Source of the DNA: Cellulomonas sp. S1-8
GTDB taxonomy: Bacteria > Actinomycetota > Actinomycetes > Actinomycetales > Cellulomonadaceae
DNA: 64,000 bases
Direction: 5' to 3'
Assembly: GCF_026184235.1 (NCBI RefSeq)
Contig: NZ_CP110806.1
Coordinates: 620,001-684,000 of the forward strand
Shown: positions 36,230-45,218 of the stretch, piece by piece
Layout: every line of letters starts with the position of its first letter
Position numbering within the stretch: the stretch's first letter is position 1
Made by a program: the position numbers and the translations under genes
Notes under the pieces: model-generated
Told to the model about the DNA's origin: nothing
The model's database searches: none
What the model saw: only the letters and a program-made list of their open reading frames with translations

Positions 36230-37261
36230 GTGGTGAGCGGAGCAGGCGCGGGCGTCGAGGACGCCCTGCGCGTGGCGGGGGCGGACGGCACGGCGACGGA
36301 GACGGTCGTGCTGGACGGGCCCCTCGTCGAGGGGGTGTGGACGGCGGACCCGTCAGGCCACGTCTGGGACGGCGTCCTGTACGTCTACACGTCGCACGAC
36401 GAGGAGACGGGCGTCGCGCGCGACGACGACGGCAGCCACTACGACATGCGGGACTACCGGGTGATCGAGCTGCGCGACGCCGGCGGCCCGGCGCTCGACC
36501 ACGGGGCCGTCCTGCACGTCGACGACGTGCCGTGGGCGGAGCGCCAGATGTGGGCCCCGGACGCGGCGCGACGCGGCGATACTTTCTATCTCTTCTTCCC
36601 GGCCAAGGACCTCGACGGCGTCTTCCGGATCGGCGTCGCGACGTCGTGCTCGCCGACGGGCCCGTTCACGGCCGAGCCCGAGCCCATCGCGGGGATCGGC
36701 AGCATCGACCCCGCGGTGCTCACGGACGACGACGGCAGCGCCTACCTGTACGTCGGCGGCATCATGGGCGGGCAGCTGCAGCGCTGGGACGGCGCCACCT
36801 ACACCGGTGTCGACGCCTACCCCGCGCCCGACGCCCCCGCCCTCGGCCCGCGCGTCGCGCGCCTGACCGACGACCTGCTCGCGCTCGCCGAGCCGGCCCG
36901 CGAGGTCGTCGTGACCGACGCGGACGGGCAACCGCTCACCCAGGGCGACCCGCGCCGCTTCTTCGAGGGTCCGTGGGTCTCGCGGATCGACGGCGTCTAC
37001 CACCTGCTGTACTCCACGGGCGGCGCCCACACGCTCGTCCACGCGACCTCCGACTCGCCGTACGGCCCGTTCACGTTCCGCGGCACGGTCCTCGAGCCCG
37101 TCGTCGGGTGGACCACGCAGGGCTCGATCGCGCAGCTCGACGGCCGGTGGTACCTGCTCTACCACGACGCCCGGGCGTCGGGCCACGACCACCTGCGCAA
37201 CGTGCGCATCGCCCCGCTGACCGTGCACGCCGACGGGCGTCTGACGGCCGACCCGCGCTGA
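36230..37261 (+). CDS. GH43 family glycosidase (arabinan/xylan-type)
   Basis: 343 residues, five-bladed propeller of family GH43. The catalytic triad is visible: base D40 in WTADPSGHVWDG, pKa modulator D160 in GSIDPAVLTDDDGSAYLYVGG, acid E246 in FFEGPWVSRIDGVYHLLYS. Substrates in the family are arabinans, xylans and related side chains. There is no signal peptide, so it acts on imported oligosaccharides. GTG 36230 with AGGAGG upstream is taken; GTG 36233 is equally placed. TATTCT (36174-36179) may be the -10 of its promoter, ~50 bases before the start. Confidence 0.9.
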   Translation: MVSGAGAGVEDALRVAGADGTATETVVLDGPLVEGVWTADPSGHVWDGVLYVYTSHDEETGVARDDDGSHYDMRDYRVIELRDAGGPALDHGAVLHVDDVPWAERQMWAPDAARRGDTFYLFFPAKDLDGVFRIGVATSCSPTGPFTAEPEPIAGIGSIDPAVLTDDDGSAYLYVGGIMGGQLQRWDGATYTGVDAYPAPDAPALGPRVARLTDDLLALAEPAREVVVTDADGQPLTQGDPRRFFEGPWVSRIDGVYHLLYSTGGAHTLVHATSDSPYGPFTFRGTVLEPVVGWTTQGSIAQLDGRWYLLYHDARASGHDHLRNVRIAPLTVHADGRLTADPR

Positions 37262-37306
37262 CCCCGACAGGTCGCGCGGGCCGACCGCGTCTCGGACGTG
37301 CCGGTC

Positions 37307-37867
37307 TCAGACGCGTCGTCGCAGGGCGCGCACCGCTGCCAGCACCGCGACGCCCCCGACGATCCACGGCCCGGCGACGATGAGCGGGTCGAGCAGCTGG
37401 TGCCGCACGTCCGTGCGTCCCCGGCGGGACGCGACGGGGTGGCGGCGCAGCTCGGACAGGACGCCCGTCTCGGTGATCGGGTTGTCCGGCCGCAGCGTCG
37501 CCAGCGAGCGCAGGTGGGCACCGGCGGCGTCGACGCGGTCGGCCGCGATGAGCAGCAGCCAGTGTGCTGCGCGTGCCTCGCTGAAGCGCTCGTAGGAGTA
37601 CCGGCGGATGGCACCCGACAGGCCGTGCGGCGGCTGCGCGGTGCCGAACACCGGCGTCAGCATCTCGTGCTCGATCGACCGCTCGCGCGGGTACGTCTCG
37701 GGCTGCCGCTCCGGGAGCTCCCAGTGCGCACCGTTCGGCAGGTCGGACCGCTCGCGCGGCACCTGCGGGCGGTTCGCGGTGTCGAGGTCGGCACCCCAGC
37801 CGGGGATGCGGGCACGCAGCTCGTCGGGCGTCTCGGGGAGCGGCGGCTTGGCGGCGGTGTACGGCAT
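37307..37867 (-). CDS. Uncharacterised protein with C-terminal membrane helix
   Basis: 186 residues starting MPYTAAKPPLPETPDELRARIPGWGADLD. The N-terminal third is Pro/Arg/Glu-rich and extended, the middle is helical (SGAIRRYSYERFSEARAAHWLLLIAADRVDAAGAHLRSLATL), and residues ~160-180 form one membrane helix (DPLIVAGPWIVGGVAVLAAVRALRRR), N-in by charge. It lies 11 bases after the zinc alcohol dehydrogenase stop and is probably co-transcribed with it. No family recognised. Confidence 0.75.
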   Translation of the reverse strand: MPYTAAKPPLPETPDELRARIPGWGADLDTANRPQVPRERSDLPNGAHWELPERQPETYPRERSIEHEMLTPVFGTAQPPHGLSGAIRRYSYERFSEARAAHWLLLIAADRVDAAGAHLRSLATLRPDNPITETGVLSELRRHPVASRRGRTDVRHQLLDPLIVAGPWIVGGVAVLAAVRALRRRV

Positions 37868-37878
37868 CGGCGGTCCTC

Positions 37879-39027
37879 TCAGTCCTCGGACGGGATGATC
37901 AGCGGCTTGATGCAGCCGTCGAGCTTGGACGACATCACGTGGTACGCCTCGGCGATGTGCTCGAGCGGGAAGCGGTGCGTGACGACGTCGCTGGGCCTGA
38001 GGTAGCCCGCCTGGATGTGCTCGAGCAGCCGCGGCCACTGCCGCTTCGCCGGCGCCTGGTTCATGTTCAGGGTCAGCCCCTTGTTCATGGCGTCCCCGAA
38101 CTTCACGGCCGAGAAGAGCGGCCCGTACGCGCCGAGCACGGACACGGTCCCGCCCTTGCGGACGGCGTCGATCGCCCAGTTGAGCGCGACGGGGGAGCCG
38201 CCCTGCAGCTTGAGCTTCGCGGCGGTGATGTGCTGGGTCAGGTTGCCGTCCGCCTCGGCGCCGACGGCCTCGATGACGCGGTCCGCCCCGAGCCCGTCGG
38301 TCGCCTTCTTCAGCTCCACGACGATGTCGTCGTGCTCGTTGTAGTTCCGGGTCTCCGCGTAGGCGAACTCCCGGGCCTTGGCCAGGCGGTACTCGAGCTG
38401 GTCGACGACGATCACCCGGCCGGCGCCCATGAGCCAGGCCGAGCGTGCCGCGAACAGCCCGACCGGTCCGGCGCCCAGCACGACGACCGTGTCGCCCTCG
38501 ACGACGTCCGCGATCTGCGCCCCGAAGTAGCCCGTGGCCAGGGCGTCGGTCATGAGCACGGCGTCGTCGTCGTCGAGCCACGCGGGGATCTTCGAGGGCC
38601 CGACGTCGGCGAAGGGCACGCGGACGTACTCCGCCTGCCCGCCGTCGTACCCGCCCGTGGAGTGCGAGTAGCCGTACATCCCGCCGATGGCGGTCGCGTT
38701 CGGGTTTACGTTGTGGCAGTTCGAGTACAGACCGCGGGCGCAGAAGAAGCACGTGCCGCAGTAGACGTTGAACGGCACCATCACGCGGTCGCCGACCTGC
38801 AGGTTCCGGACCGACGACCCGACCTTCTCCACGACCCCGACGAACTCGTGACCGAACGTGTGACCGATCCGCGTGTCCGGCATCATGCCGTGGTAAAGGT
38901 GCAGGTCGGAGCCGCAGATGGCGGCACGGACGACCCGGACGACGGCGTCGTTGGGGTGCTCGATCGTCGGGACGTCCTTCTCCTCGACGCGGACCTTGTA
39001 GGGCCCGCGGTAGGTCATCGCGCGCAT
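37879..39027 (-). CDS. Zinc-dependent alcohol dehydrogenase (MDR family)
   Basis: 382 residues of the medium-chain dehydrogenase family. Catalytic zinc: C38 in AICGSDLHLYHG and the GHEF His/Glu; structural zinc cysteines in NVYCGTCFFCARGLYSNC; NAD loop VVVLGAGPVGLFAARSAWLMGAGRVIVVDQ. The GGYDGGQAEYVRVPFADVGPSKIP segment and the extra loop after it resemble glutathione-independent formaldehyde or aldehyde-dismutating dehydrogenases, which keep NAD tightly bound. Substrate remains open. ATG 39027; first gene of a two-gene unit. Confidence 0.91.
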   Translation of the reverse strand: MRAMTYRGPYKVRVEEKDVPTIEHPNDAVVRVVRAAICGSDLHLYHGMMPDTRIGHTFGHEFVGVVEKVGSSVRNLQVGDRVMVPFNVYCGTCFFCARGLYSNCHNVNPNATAIGGMYGYSHSTGGYDGGQAEYVRVPFADVGPSKIPAWLDDDDAVLMTDALATGYFGAQIADVVEGDTVVVLGAGPVGLFAARSAWLMGAGRVIVVDQLEYRLAKAREFAYAETRNYNEHDDIVVELKKATDGLGADRVIEAVGAEADGNLTQHITAAKLKLQGGSPVALNWAIDAVRKGGTVSVLGAYGPLFSAVKFGDAMNKGLTLNMNQAPAKRQWPRLLEHIQAGYLRPSDVVTHRFPLEHIAEAYHVMSSKLDGCIKPLIIPSED

Positions 39028-39436
39028 CGGTCACCTTCCGGCTGGGGGCTCCAGGGTGCGCACCACATGTCCGGATCCGCATCCCGAGGACCGGCGTCGG
39101 ACCGGCGGGGCTCTCGCCGCGCGCCGACCGCCGGGACGACCTAACGTTCGGGGAGCGGAGCACAGCTGCCCCGCACATCGCACCGACGGAGGAAGCCCGT
39201 CGGCGCCTACCCGGTCACGCCGGGCGGCGCCTGACCTGGCCCCGTCCTGCAGCCGTGGTTCTCCCTGCATCACCCCGTGCACGTCGCTGCGGTGACGGTC
39301 ACGTGGGTGGCGCCCGACGCCGGGAGGCCTCGCCGACCACGCCCGACACGCGCACCACGGACCCCCCCGGTGCCGGACGTCGTGGGGCGGGCACCGGGAC
39401 GCACGGACAGCTTCACGAGTGAGTGAGAGGACGACC
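39028..39436. other. Divergent intergenic region with short hairpins
   Basis: About 400 bases between the zinc alcohol dehydrogenase and the envelope operon. It contains CTAACGTT (39141-39148), a possible -10, and two small adjacent hairpins, CCGACGG/CCGTCGG (39183-39203) and GGCGCC/GGCGCC (39202-39230). These do not match a riboswitch I know. Open frames here are short and lack codon bias. Confidence 0.5.
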
Positions 39437-40252
39437 ATGACGCACGACATCCAGGGTGCGGCCGCTGCGACGGCGGGCACCGCGAAGCAGGAGACGGCCG
39501 ACCTGGCCCACGCCGCGGTCGACAGCGGCCACGACCTGCTGCACGAGGTCAAGTCCGAGGCGGCAGGCATCGCCTCCGAGGCCGCCGGTCAGGCACGGGA
39601 CCTGTTCGGCGAGGCCCGGGCGGGCCTGACCGACCAGGCCTCCGAGCAGCAGGTGCGCGCCGCAGCGGGACTGCGGGCACTCGGCGACGAGCTCGGGCGG
39701 ATGGCCGACGACTCGCAGGACGCCGGGCTGGCGACGGACCTGGTCCGTCAGGTCTCCATGCGCACGGGCTCCGTCGCGACGTGGCTCGAGGACCGCGAGC
39801 CGGGCGACGTGCTGCACGAGGTCGCGGACTTCGCGCGGCGCCGTCCCGGTGTGTTCCTGGCGATCGCCGCGGGCGCCGGCGTCCTGGCCGGTCGGCTCAC
39901 GCGCGGCCTGAAGGACGCGCCGCCGCCGCAGCCCCGGTCGCACCGCGCGCCGGGTGCGGCCACGACGACGGCACCCCCGGCTCCCACCGCCCCGACCCCT
40001 CCGCCGGCCCCGGTGGCGCCGGTCAGGACGACCGCCTACGACACGCCGTCCGCGGCCGGCCTGGGCACCTCCACGTCGCAGCCCGCGACGACGACCTCGT
40101 GGCCCCCCGTCGCGGGCGGGACGGCCGGCACGTCGTCCGTCGGCGGCCCGACGCCGGTCGCACCCGCGTCCGGCCACCTCGCGGGCTCGGGTGACGGGGG
40201 CACCGCCGGTGGTGACCCGCTGGCAGGGCTGACGCGCGAGGACCGGCCGTGA
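39437..40252 (+). CDS. Membrane-associated helical protein of envelope operon
   Basis: 271 residues. The N-terminal ~110 form Ala/Asp/Glu-rich amphipathic helices (AKQETADLAHAAVDSGHDLLHEVKSEAAGIASEAAGQARDLF), the middle has a short hydrophobic segment (RRPGVFLAIAAGAGVLAGRLTRGLKD, a GAGVLAGR helix as in DUF883/ElaB-like inner-membrane proteins), and the last ~110 residues are a disordered Pro/Ala/Thr/Gly tail. First gene of a three-gene overlapping operon (next start overlaps by GTGA). Role unknown; envelope stress or membrane shaping is plausible from the partners. Confidence 0.82.
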   Translation: MTHDIQGAAAATAGTAKQETADLAHAAVDSGHDLLHEVKSEAAGIASEAAGQARDLFGEARAGLTDQASEQQVRAAAGLRALGDELGRMADDSQDAGLATDLVRQVSMRTGSVATWLEDREPGDVLHEVADFARRRPGVFLAIAAGAGVLAGRLTRGLKDAPPPQPRSHRAPGAATTTAPPAPTAPTPPPAPVAPVRTTAYDTPSAAGLGTSTSQPATTTSWPPVAGGTAGTSSVGGPTPVAPASGHLAGSGDGGTAGGDPLAGLTREDRP

Positions 40253-40752
40253 CGGGCCCCGACCCCACCGTCGCGGGCACGCGCGCGACGCCGGGCGTCC
40301 CGCCGACGGGCGCCTACCCGCCGCCCGGCACCCCGCTGGGTGCGGGAGCCCCGCCGGTCGGCGCCGACGACGATCGCCCGTCCCTCGGTGATCTCATCAG
40401 CGCCGTCACGCAGGACCTCTCGCTGCTCGTGCGGCAGGAGGTCGAGCTGGCGAAGGCGGAGCTCTCGCAGACCGCCAAGCGCGCCGGCACGGGGAGCGGC
40501 CTGCTCGCCGGGGCCGGCGTGGCCGGGCACTTCGTCCTGCTGTTCCTGTCCCTGGCGCTGTGGTGGGGCCTGCCGATGGGCCGCGCCTGGGCCGCACTCG
40601 TCGTCGCCGTCATCTGGGCGATCATCGCGGCCGTCCTCGCCAAGCGCGGGCGCGGCGAGCTCAAGCGCGTCAAGGGCATGCCGCGTACCGCGGAAACCGT
40701 CAAGAAGATCCCGAACGCCCTGAAGGGTGACGAGGAGGCCAACCATGAGTGA
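40249..40752 (+). CDS. DUF1469 / phage-holin-like family membrane protein
   Basis: 167 residues with a soluble N-terminus, amphipathic helix SLGDLISAVTQDLSLLVRQEVELAKAELSQTAKRAGTGSGL, and two membrane helices (GAGVAGHFVLLFLSLALWWGL, AWAALVVAVIWAIIAAVLAKRGRGELKRV). This is the Phage_holin_3_6 (DUF1469) family; despite the name, in actinobacteria it is a chromosomal envelope protein found with DUF3618 genes, not a lysis gene. Starts at GTG 40249 inside the previous stop and overlaps the next gene by eight bases. Confidence 0.92.
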   Translation: MTGPDPTVAGTRATPGVPPTGAYPPPGTPLGAGAPPVGADDDRPSLGDLISAVTQDLSLLVRQEVELAKAELSQTAKRAGTGSGLLAGAGVAGHFVLLFLSLALWWGLPMGRAWAALVVAVIWAIIAAVLAKRGRGELKRVKGMPRTAETVKKIPNALKGDEEANHE

Positions 40753-41476
40753 GAGCCCGGAAGAGATCCGTCGTCGCATCGAGGCGACCCGTGCCGACCT
40801 GTCGGCGAACGTCGACGCGGTCGGCGACACGCTGGACCCGCGCCAGATCGCGCACCGGCAGGCCGACAAGGTGCGCGGCCGCGCGACCGCGGTCCGTGAG
40901 CGGGTGATGGGCACCGCGCAGGACGCCCGCGACCGTGTCATGGGCTCGGCGCACGACGCGGGTGACTCCGTCGGTGCGGGCGTGGGCGGTGCGGCGGACG
41001 CCGCACGGTCCGCCGCGGGGTCGGTCGCCCAGGGCGTGAAGGACGCGCCCGGCGCGGTGGCGCACCAGGCGCAGGGCAACCCGCTGGTCGCGGGGCTCGT
41101 CGCCTTCGGTCTCGGCTGGCTGGCGTCGTCGCTGGTCCCCGCCTCCAAGCCCGAGCAGCGGGCCGCGCAGTCGGTCAAGGAGAGCGCGCAGGCCGTCGTC
41201 CCGCAGGCGAAGGAAGCGGCGCAGCAGGTCGCCGACGACCTGCGCGGCCCCGCGCAGGACGCGCTCCAGGCCGTCAAGGACCGGGCCGCGGAGGCGGCGG
41301 CCGGGGTCAAGGAGCACGGTGCCGAGGCGGCGACGGACCTGCGCGACCAGGCGCAGCACTCGGCCGAGGAGGTGCGCCAGGCCCCCCAGCAGGGAGGGTC
41401 GCCGTCGCAGGACGGCGGGTCGCCCTCGCAGCACGCCGGCCCCAGCACCCCGTACGGCAGCCCGGCGCAGCACTAG
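40745..41476 (+). CDS. DUF3618 domain protein
   Basis: 243 residues. The DUF3618 core is at the N-terminus: SPEEIRRRIEATRADLSANVDAVGDTLDPRQIAHRQADKVRGR. A long Ala/Gln/Asp-rich helical region with short repeats (AQDARDRVMGSAHDAGDSV), a single membrane-like segment NPLVAGLVAFGLGWLASSLVP, another amphipathic helix and a polar tail follow. Usually paired with DUF1469 proteins; thought to be a membrane-associated stress protein, function not established. ATG 40745 overlaps the previous stop by eight bases. Confidence 0.92.
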   Translation: MSESPEEIRRRIEATRADLSANVDAVGDTLDPRQIAHRQADKVRGRATAVRERVMGTAQDARDRVMGSAHDAGDSVGAGVGGAADAARSAAGSVAQGVKDAPGAVAHQAQGNPLVAGLVAFGLGWLASSLVPASKPEQRAAQSVKESAQAVVPQAKEAAQQVADDLRGPAQDALQAVKDRAAEAAAGVKEHGAEAATDLRDQAQHSAEEVRQAPQQGGSPSQDGGSPSQHAGPSTPYGSPAQH

Positions 41477-41489
41477 CGGTACCGAGGTA

Positions 41490-41530
41490 CGGGCCCGCCC
41501 CGGACGCCCCGCGCGTCCAGGGCGGGCCCG
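41490..41530 (+). terminator. Terminator after the envelope operon
   Basis: CGGGCCCGCCC-C-GGACGC / GCGTCC-A-GGGCGGGCCCG, 17 pairs around a short loop, 14 bases after the DUF3618 stop. Confidence 0.85.
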
Positions 41531-41709
41531 TGCCCGTGGGCCTTCCTGGGCGAATTCTCCCCCCGGTGTCGGATACCCCCGAACGGTGCGACCCTGAGGA
41601 GGTGCGGGGCGTCGCCGCACGAGATCCGGGCCCTGGAGCCCACGCGGCGTGTATGGCCGCTTCAGGACACGGGGTGGCGCGCCGGCCAGTCCCCTCAAGG
41701 GTCGTCCTC

Positions 41710-42057
41710 ATGCCCAGCTACGCCTCCCTCCCCGGCTCCGTCACCGTCGAGCCGCACGGTTCCGTGACGCTCGTGCGTCTGCGCGGCGAGATCGACATCT
41801 CGCTGCGCGACCAGGCCTCCAGCGCGCTTCCCCGGCTGCTCGACCCCCGGCTGCCCGTCGAGGTCGACCTCGCCGAGGTGCGCCTGCTCAGCGCCACCGG
41901 GTTGTCCTTCCTGGTGCAGTGCAAGGACGCCTGCACCCGGGCGGGGCTGTCCTGCGTCCTGCGCGGGGTCCCGGCGCACGTCGCGGTGGTGCTCGCCGCC
42001 GCCGAGCTCACCGCCTACCTGGGCGACGACGACCGCCACGGGCGGGTGTCGTCATGA
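41710..42057 (+). CDS. STAS-domain anti-sigma factor antagonist
   Basis: 115 residues, a single STAS domain: VTLVRLRGEIDISLRDQASSALPRLLD, then VEVDLAEVRLLSATGLSFLVQCKDACTRAGLSCVLRGV. S61 in LLSATGL is at the site phosphorylated in SpoIIAA/RsbV-type antagonists, so, unlike the STAS protein at 10044-10376, this one should be switchable by an anti-sigma kinase. No kinase or phosphatase gene is next to it. Overlaps the ANTAR gene downstream by four bases (ATGA). The ATG start has only a weak ribosome site. Confidence 0.9.
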   Translation: MPSYASLPGSVTVEPHGSVTLVRLRGEIDISLRDQASSALPRLLDPRLPVEVDLAEVRLLSATGLSFLVQCKDACTRAGLSCVLRGVPAHVAVVLAAAELTAYLGDDDRHGRVSS

Positions 42058-42707
42058 CCACGCTCGCGCCCCGCGCCACACCGGCGGTCGACGTCCCGCC
42101 GGGCAGCCCGGCCGTGGTCGCCGTCCTGCGCCGCACGGTCGAGGAGAAGCTGGGCCTGCCCGTCGACGTCCGCGTGACGGCGGACGTCGCGGGGCACGCG
42201 CAGCACCTGACCTCGACGTCGGGGGCCGTGGCGCCGGACGTGGCGTGGCCGACCAGCGGCACCCCGGAGCCCCGCGCGGTCGTCGCCCAGCACGCGAGCG
42301 CCGGCGTGCTGACGTCGGTCGCCGCACGCGCGCCGATCGCGGTGGACTGGTCCGTCGTGGCCACCGACCTGGACGAGGCGGCGGCCGTCCTGGCGGTCAT
42401 GGTGTCCGACCGGGTCGCCCTGACCGACCTGCGTCAGGACGTCGCCGACCTGACCGCGGCGATGGCGAGCCGCGAGGTCATCGACCAGGCGCTGGGGGTC
42501 GTGATGGCGCACCGCCGCTGCGCCCCGGCCGACGCCCTGCAGGCCCTGCGTGTCGCGTCGCAGCGCCGCGGCGAGAAGGTCAGCGTCGTCGCCGCGCGCA
42601 TCGTCGCGCAGGTCGCCGGACCGCAGCCGGACGCCCCGCGCCCGTTCGTCTCCCGGCGCCACCCGTCGACGTCGCGCCCGGCGGGCACGGCGCTGCCGGT
42701 GACGTGA
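42054..42707 (+). CDS. ANTAR-domain regulator paired with STAS
   Basis: 217 residues. The N-terminal ~125 look like a divergent GAF-type sensor (ending AARAPIAVDWSVVATDLDEAAAVLAVMVSDRVALTDL), then an ANTAR bundle (~138-200; SREVIDQALGVVMAHRRCAPADALQALRVASQRRGEKVSVVAARIVAQV). Third ANTAR protein in the window. Its overlap with the STAS gene suggests that a partner-switch output and an RNA antiterminator are made together. The C-terminal tail is polar and probably disordered. Confidence 0.87.
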   Translation: MTTLAPRATPAVDVPPGSPAVVAVLRRTVEEKLGLPVDVRVTADVAGHAQHLTSTSGAVAPDVAWPTSGTPEPRAVVAQHASAGVLTSVAARAPIAVDWSVVATDLDEAAAVLAVMVSDRVALTDLRQDVADLTAAMASREVIDQALGVVMAHRRCAPADALQALRVASQRRGEKVSVVAARIVAQVAGPQPDAPRPFVSRRHPSTSRPAGTALPVT

Positions 42708-42710
42708 CGA

Positions 42711-42741
42711 GACCCGGGGCTCCCCCTCCGCGCCCCGGGTC
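42711..42741. terminator. Bidirectional terminator before glpK end
   Basis: Perfect 10-bp stem GACCCGGGGC / GCCCCGGGTC with an 11-base loop between the convergent ANTAR and glpK genes. Confidence 0.85.
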
Positions 42742-42786
42742 CTCGCCGTCCCCGGCACCCGGACTGCCGGGACCGGACGCAGCGCG

Positions 42787-44307
42787 TCAGCGCACGTCGT
42801 CGTCCACCCAGTCGAACGACTTGGTGACGGCCTTCTTCCACAGCCGGTACTGCCGGTCGCGCTCGTCGGAGTCCATCGACGGCTCCCAGCGCTTGTCCTC
42901 GGCCCAGTTGTCGATGACGTCCTGCTCGCCGGACCAGTACCCGACGGCGATGCCGGCGGCGTAGGCGGCACCGAGCGCGGTGGTCTCGGCGATCTTGGGC
43001 CGGATGACGGGGACGCCGAGGATGTCGGCCTGGAACTGCATGAGCGCCTCGTTGGCGACCATGCCGCCGTCGACCTTCAGCTCCGTGAGGTCGACGCCGG
43101 AGTCGGCGTTCATGGCGTCCAGCACCTCGCGCGTCTGGAAGGCCGTGGCCTCCAGCGCAGCCCGCGCGATGTGCGCCTTGGTGACGTACCGAGTGAGGCC
43201 GACGAGCGCACCGCGCGCGTCGGAACGCCAGTAGGGCGCGAAGAGCCCGGAGAACGCGGGGACGAAGTACGCGCCGCCGTTGTCCTCGACGCTCGCCGCG
43301 AGCTGCTCGATCTCGGGTGCCGAGGAGATGATGCCGAGGTTGTCGCGCAGCCACTGCACGAGCGACCCGGTCACCGCGATCGACCCCTCGAGCGCGTAGA
43401 CCGCGTCGGCGTCGCCGATCTTGTAGCAGACGGTCGTCAGCAGGCCGTTCTTGCTCGGCACCGGTGACGTCCCGGTGTTGATGAGCATGAAGTTGCCGGT
43501 GCCGTAGGTGTTCTTCGCGTTGCCGACCTCGAAGCACGCCTGCCCGAACGTCGCGGCCTGCTGGTCACCGAGGATCCCCGCGATGGGGACGCCCGCGAGC
43601 AGGCCCTTCTCGCGGTCCTTGCCGTACACCTCGGACGACGAGCGGATCTCGGGGAGCATCGACAACGGCACGCCCATCTCCGCGGCGATCTCCTCGTTCC
43701 ACGTGAGGCTGTCGATGTTCATGAGCATGGTGCGCGACGCGTTGGTGACGTCGGTGACGTGCACCCCGCCGTCGGGGCCGCCCGTCATGTTCCACAGCAG
43801 CCACGCGTCGGTGTTGCCGAACGCGAGGTGCCCCGCCTCGGCCTTCTCGCGTGCGCCCTCGACGTTGTCGAGGATCCACCGGATCTTCGGGCCGGAGAAG
43901 TAGGTCGCGAGCGGCAGCCCGACGCGGTCCTTGTACCGCTCGGCGCCGCCCCCCAGCGCCGCGAGCTCGTCGCAGATCTTCTGCGTGCGCGTGTCCTGCC
44001 AGACGATCGCGTGGTGGACGGGCTCGCCCGTGCGGCGGTCCCAGACCACGGCCGTCTCGCGCTGGTTGGTGATGCCGACCGCGGCGATGTCGGTGTTCTG
44101 CAGGCTCGCACGTCCCAGGGCCTGGCCGACGACCTCACGGGTGTTCGCCCAGATCTCCGTGGCGTCGTGCTCGACCCAGCCCGCCCTCGGGAAGATCTGC
44201 TCGTGCTCCTTCTGACCGACCGCGATGATGGCGGCCTTCTGGTCGAAGACCATCGCGCGTGTGCTCGTCGTTCCCTGGTCGATCGCCATGACGTACTTCT
44301 CGGACAT
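42787..44307 (-). CDS. glpK: Glycerol kinase
   Basis: 506 residues, FGGY-family kinase that makes sn-glycerol-3-phosphate from glycerol and ATP. Motifs: [15 protein letters not shown] (phosphate loop), [11 protein letters not shown], the glycerol-contact segment [46 protein letters not shown], and the C-terminal ATP loop [25 protein letters not shown]. Length is standard. Last gene of a minus-strand glpD-glpF-glpK operon; 63 bases separate it from glpF. Confidence 0.97.
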   Translation of the reverse strand: MSEKYVMAIDQGTTSTRAMVFDQKAAIIAVGQKEHEQIFPRAGWVEHDATEIWANTREVVGQALGRASLQNTDIAAVGITNQRETAVVWDRRTGEPVHHAIVWQDTRTQKICDELAALGGGAERYKDRVGLPLATYFSGPKIRWILDNVEGAREKAEAGHLAFGNTDAWLLWNMTGGPDGGVHVTDVTNASRTMLMNIDSLTWNEEIAAEMGVPLSMLPEIRSSSEVYGKDREKGLLAGVPIAGILGDQQAATFGQACFEVGNAKNTYGTGNFMLINTGTSPVPSKNGLLTTVCYKIGDADAVYALEGSIAVTGSLVQWLRDNLGIISSAPEIEQLAASVEDNGGAYFVPAFSGLFAPYWRSDARGALVGLTRYVTKAHIARAALEATAFQTREVLDAMNADSGVDLTELKVDGGMVANEALMQFQADILGVPVIRPKIAETTALGAAYAAGIAVGYWSGEQDVIDNWAEDKRWEPSMDSDERDRQYRLWKKAVTKSFDWVDDDVR

Positions 44308-44370
44308 GTGTCGTCCCTTCGGCGTGGGGTGGTCGGTGCGGGTGCGGTGCGGGTGTGCGTCGAGGGTCGG

Positions 44371-45108
44371 TCAGCCGAGGTACACGCGGGCGACGAGCCC
44401 GGCGAGGACGCCGCCGACCATCGGGCCCACGATCGGGACCCAGGAGTACGCCCAGTCGGAGGAGCCCTTGCCGCGGATCGGCAGGAGGGCGTGCGCGATG
44501 CGCGGGCCGAGGTCACGTGCCGGGTTGATGGCGTAGCCCGTCGGCCCGCCCAGGCTCGCGCCGATGCCGACGACCAGCAGGGCCACGGGCAGCGCCCCGA
44601 GGTCCGCCGGCGACTTCGCGAACGCGAGGACGATGAAGACGAGCACGAACGTGCCGATGATCTCGGTGACGAGGTTCCAGCCGTAGGAGCGCACCGCGGG
44701 GCCCGTCGAGAACACCGCGAGCTTGGTGCCCGGGTCGGCGTCCTCGTCGAAATGCTTCTTGTACGCGAGGAACGCGAACGCGGCACCGATCGCCGCGCCG
44801 GCGATCTGCGCCGTCACGTACAGCAGGCCGTTGACGACGGTCACGGGGATGCCGGGGGCGAACTCCTCGGCGCCGGTGGCCCAGATGCCGACCGTGACGG
44901 CGGGGTTGATGTGCGCGCCGGACTTGAACGCGGCGTAGACGCCCGCGAAGACCGCGAGCCCCCAGCCGAAGTTGATGAGGAGCCAGCCGCCGCCGAAGCC
45001 CTTGGTCTTCGGCAGGATCGCGTTGGCGACCACGCCCGCGCCGAGCAGCAGGAGGAGCGCGGTGCCGACGAGCTCGGAGACGAACGCCTCGCCGATGGTG
45101 TAGTCCAC
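44371..45108 (-). CDS. glpF: Glycerol facilitator (aquaglyceroporin)
   Basis: 245 residues, six helices and two half-helices of the MIP family. NPA boxes AHINPAVTVG and YAINPARDLGPR are intact; the Asp right after the second NPAR is the mark of glycerol-conducting channels as opposed to water-specific ones. It lets glycerol in to be trapped by GlpK. The start is GTG 45108 with AAAGAGGTC upstream. Located between glpD and glpK in the same operon. Confidence 0.95.
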   Translation of the reverse strand: MDYTIGEAFVSELVGTALLLLLGAGVVANAILPKTKGFGGGWLLINFGWGLAVFAGVYAAFKSGAHINPAVTVGIWATGAEEFAPGIPVTVVNGLLYVTAQIAGAAIGAAFAFLAYKKHFDEDADPGTKLAVFSTGPAVRSYGWNLVTEIIGTFVLVFIVLAFAKSPADLGALPVALLVVGIGASLGGPTGYAINPARDLGPRIAHALLPIRGKGSSDWAYSWVPIVGPMVGGVLAGLVARVYLG

Positions 45109-45218
45109 GGTCGACCTCTTTCGTTGACGTCGTTGTCACGGGGCCGTGCGTACCGCCGGGGAGGGCGGGTGGTGCGGGCCGACGCCGGCGGGTCGGCGGG
45201 ACCCACCGGCGCCGGCGA

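Noticed and set aside
39183..39230. Riboswitch or structured leader
   Set aside because: Two short hairpins are visible but no known aptamer core (no c-di-AMP, SAM, TPP or cobalamin signatures) and no terminator or anti-ribosome-site partner near the start.
40249..40752. Prophage holin
   Set aside because: The family name includes 'phage holin', but gene neighbours (DUF3618, helical envelope protein) and absence of endolysin or structural genes show a chromosomal envelope operon.
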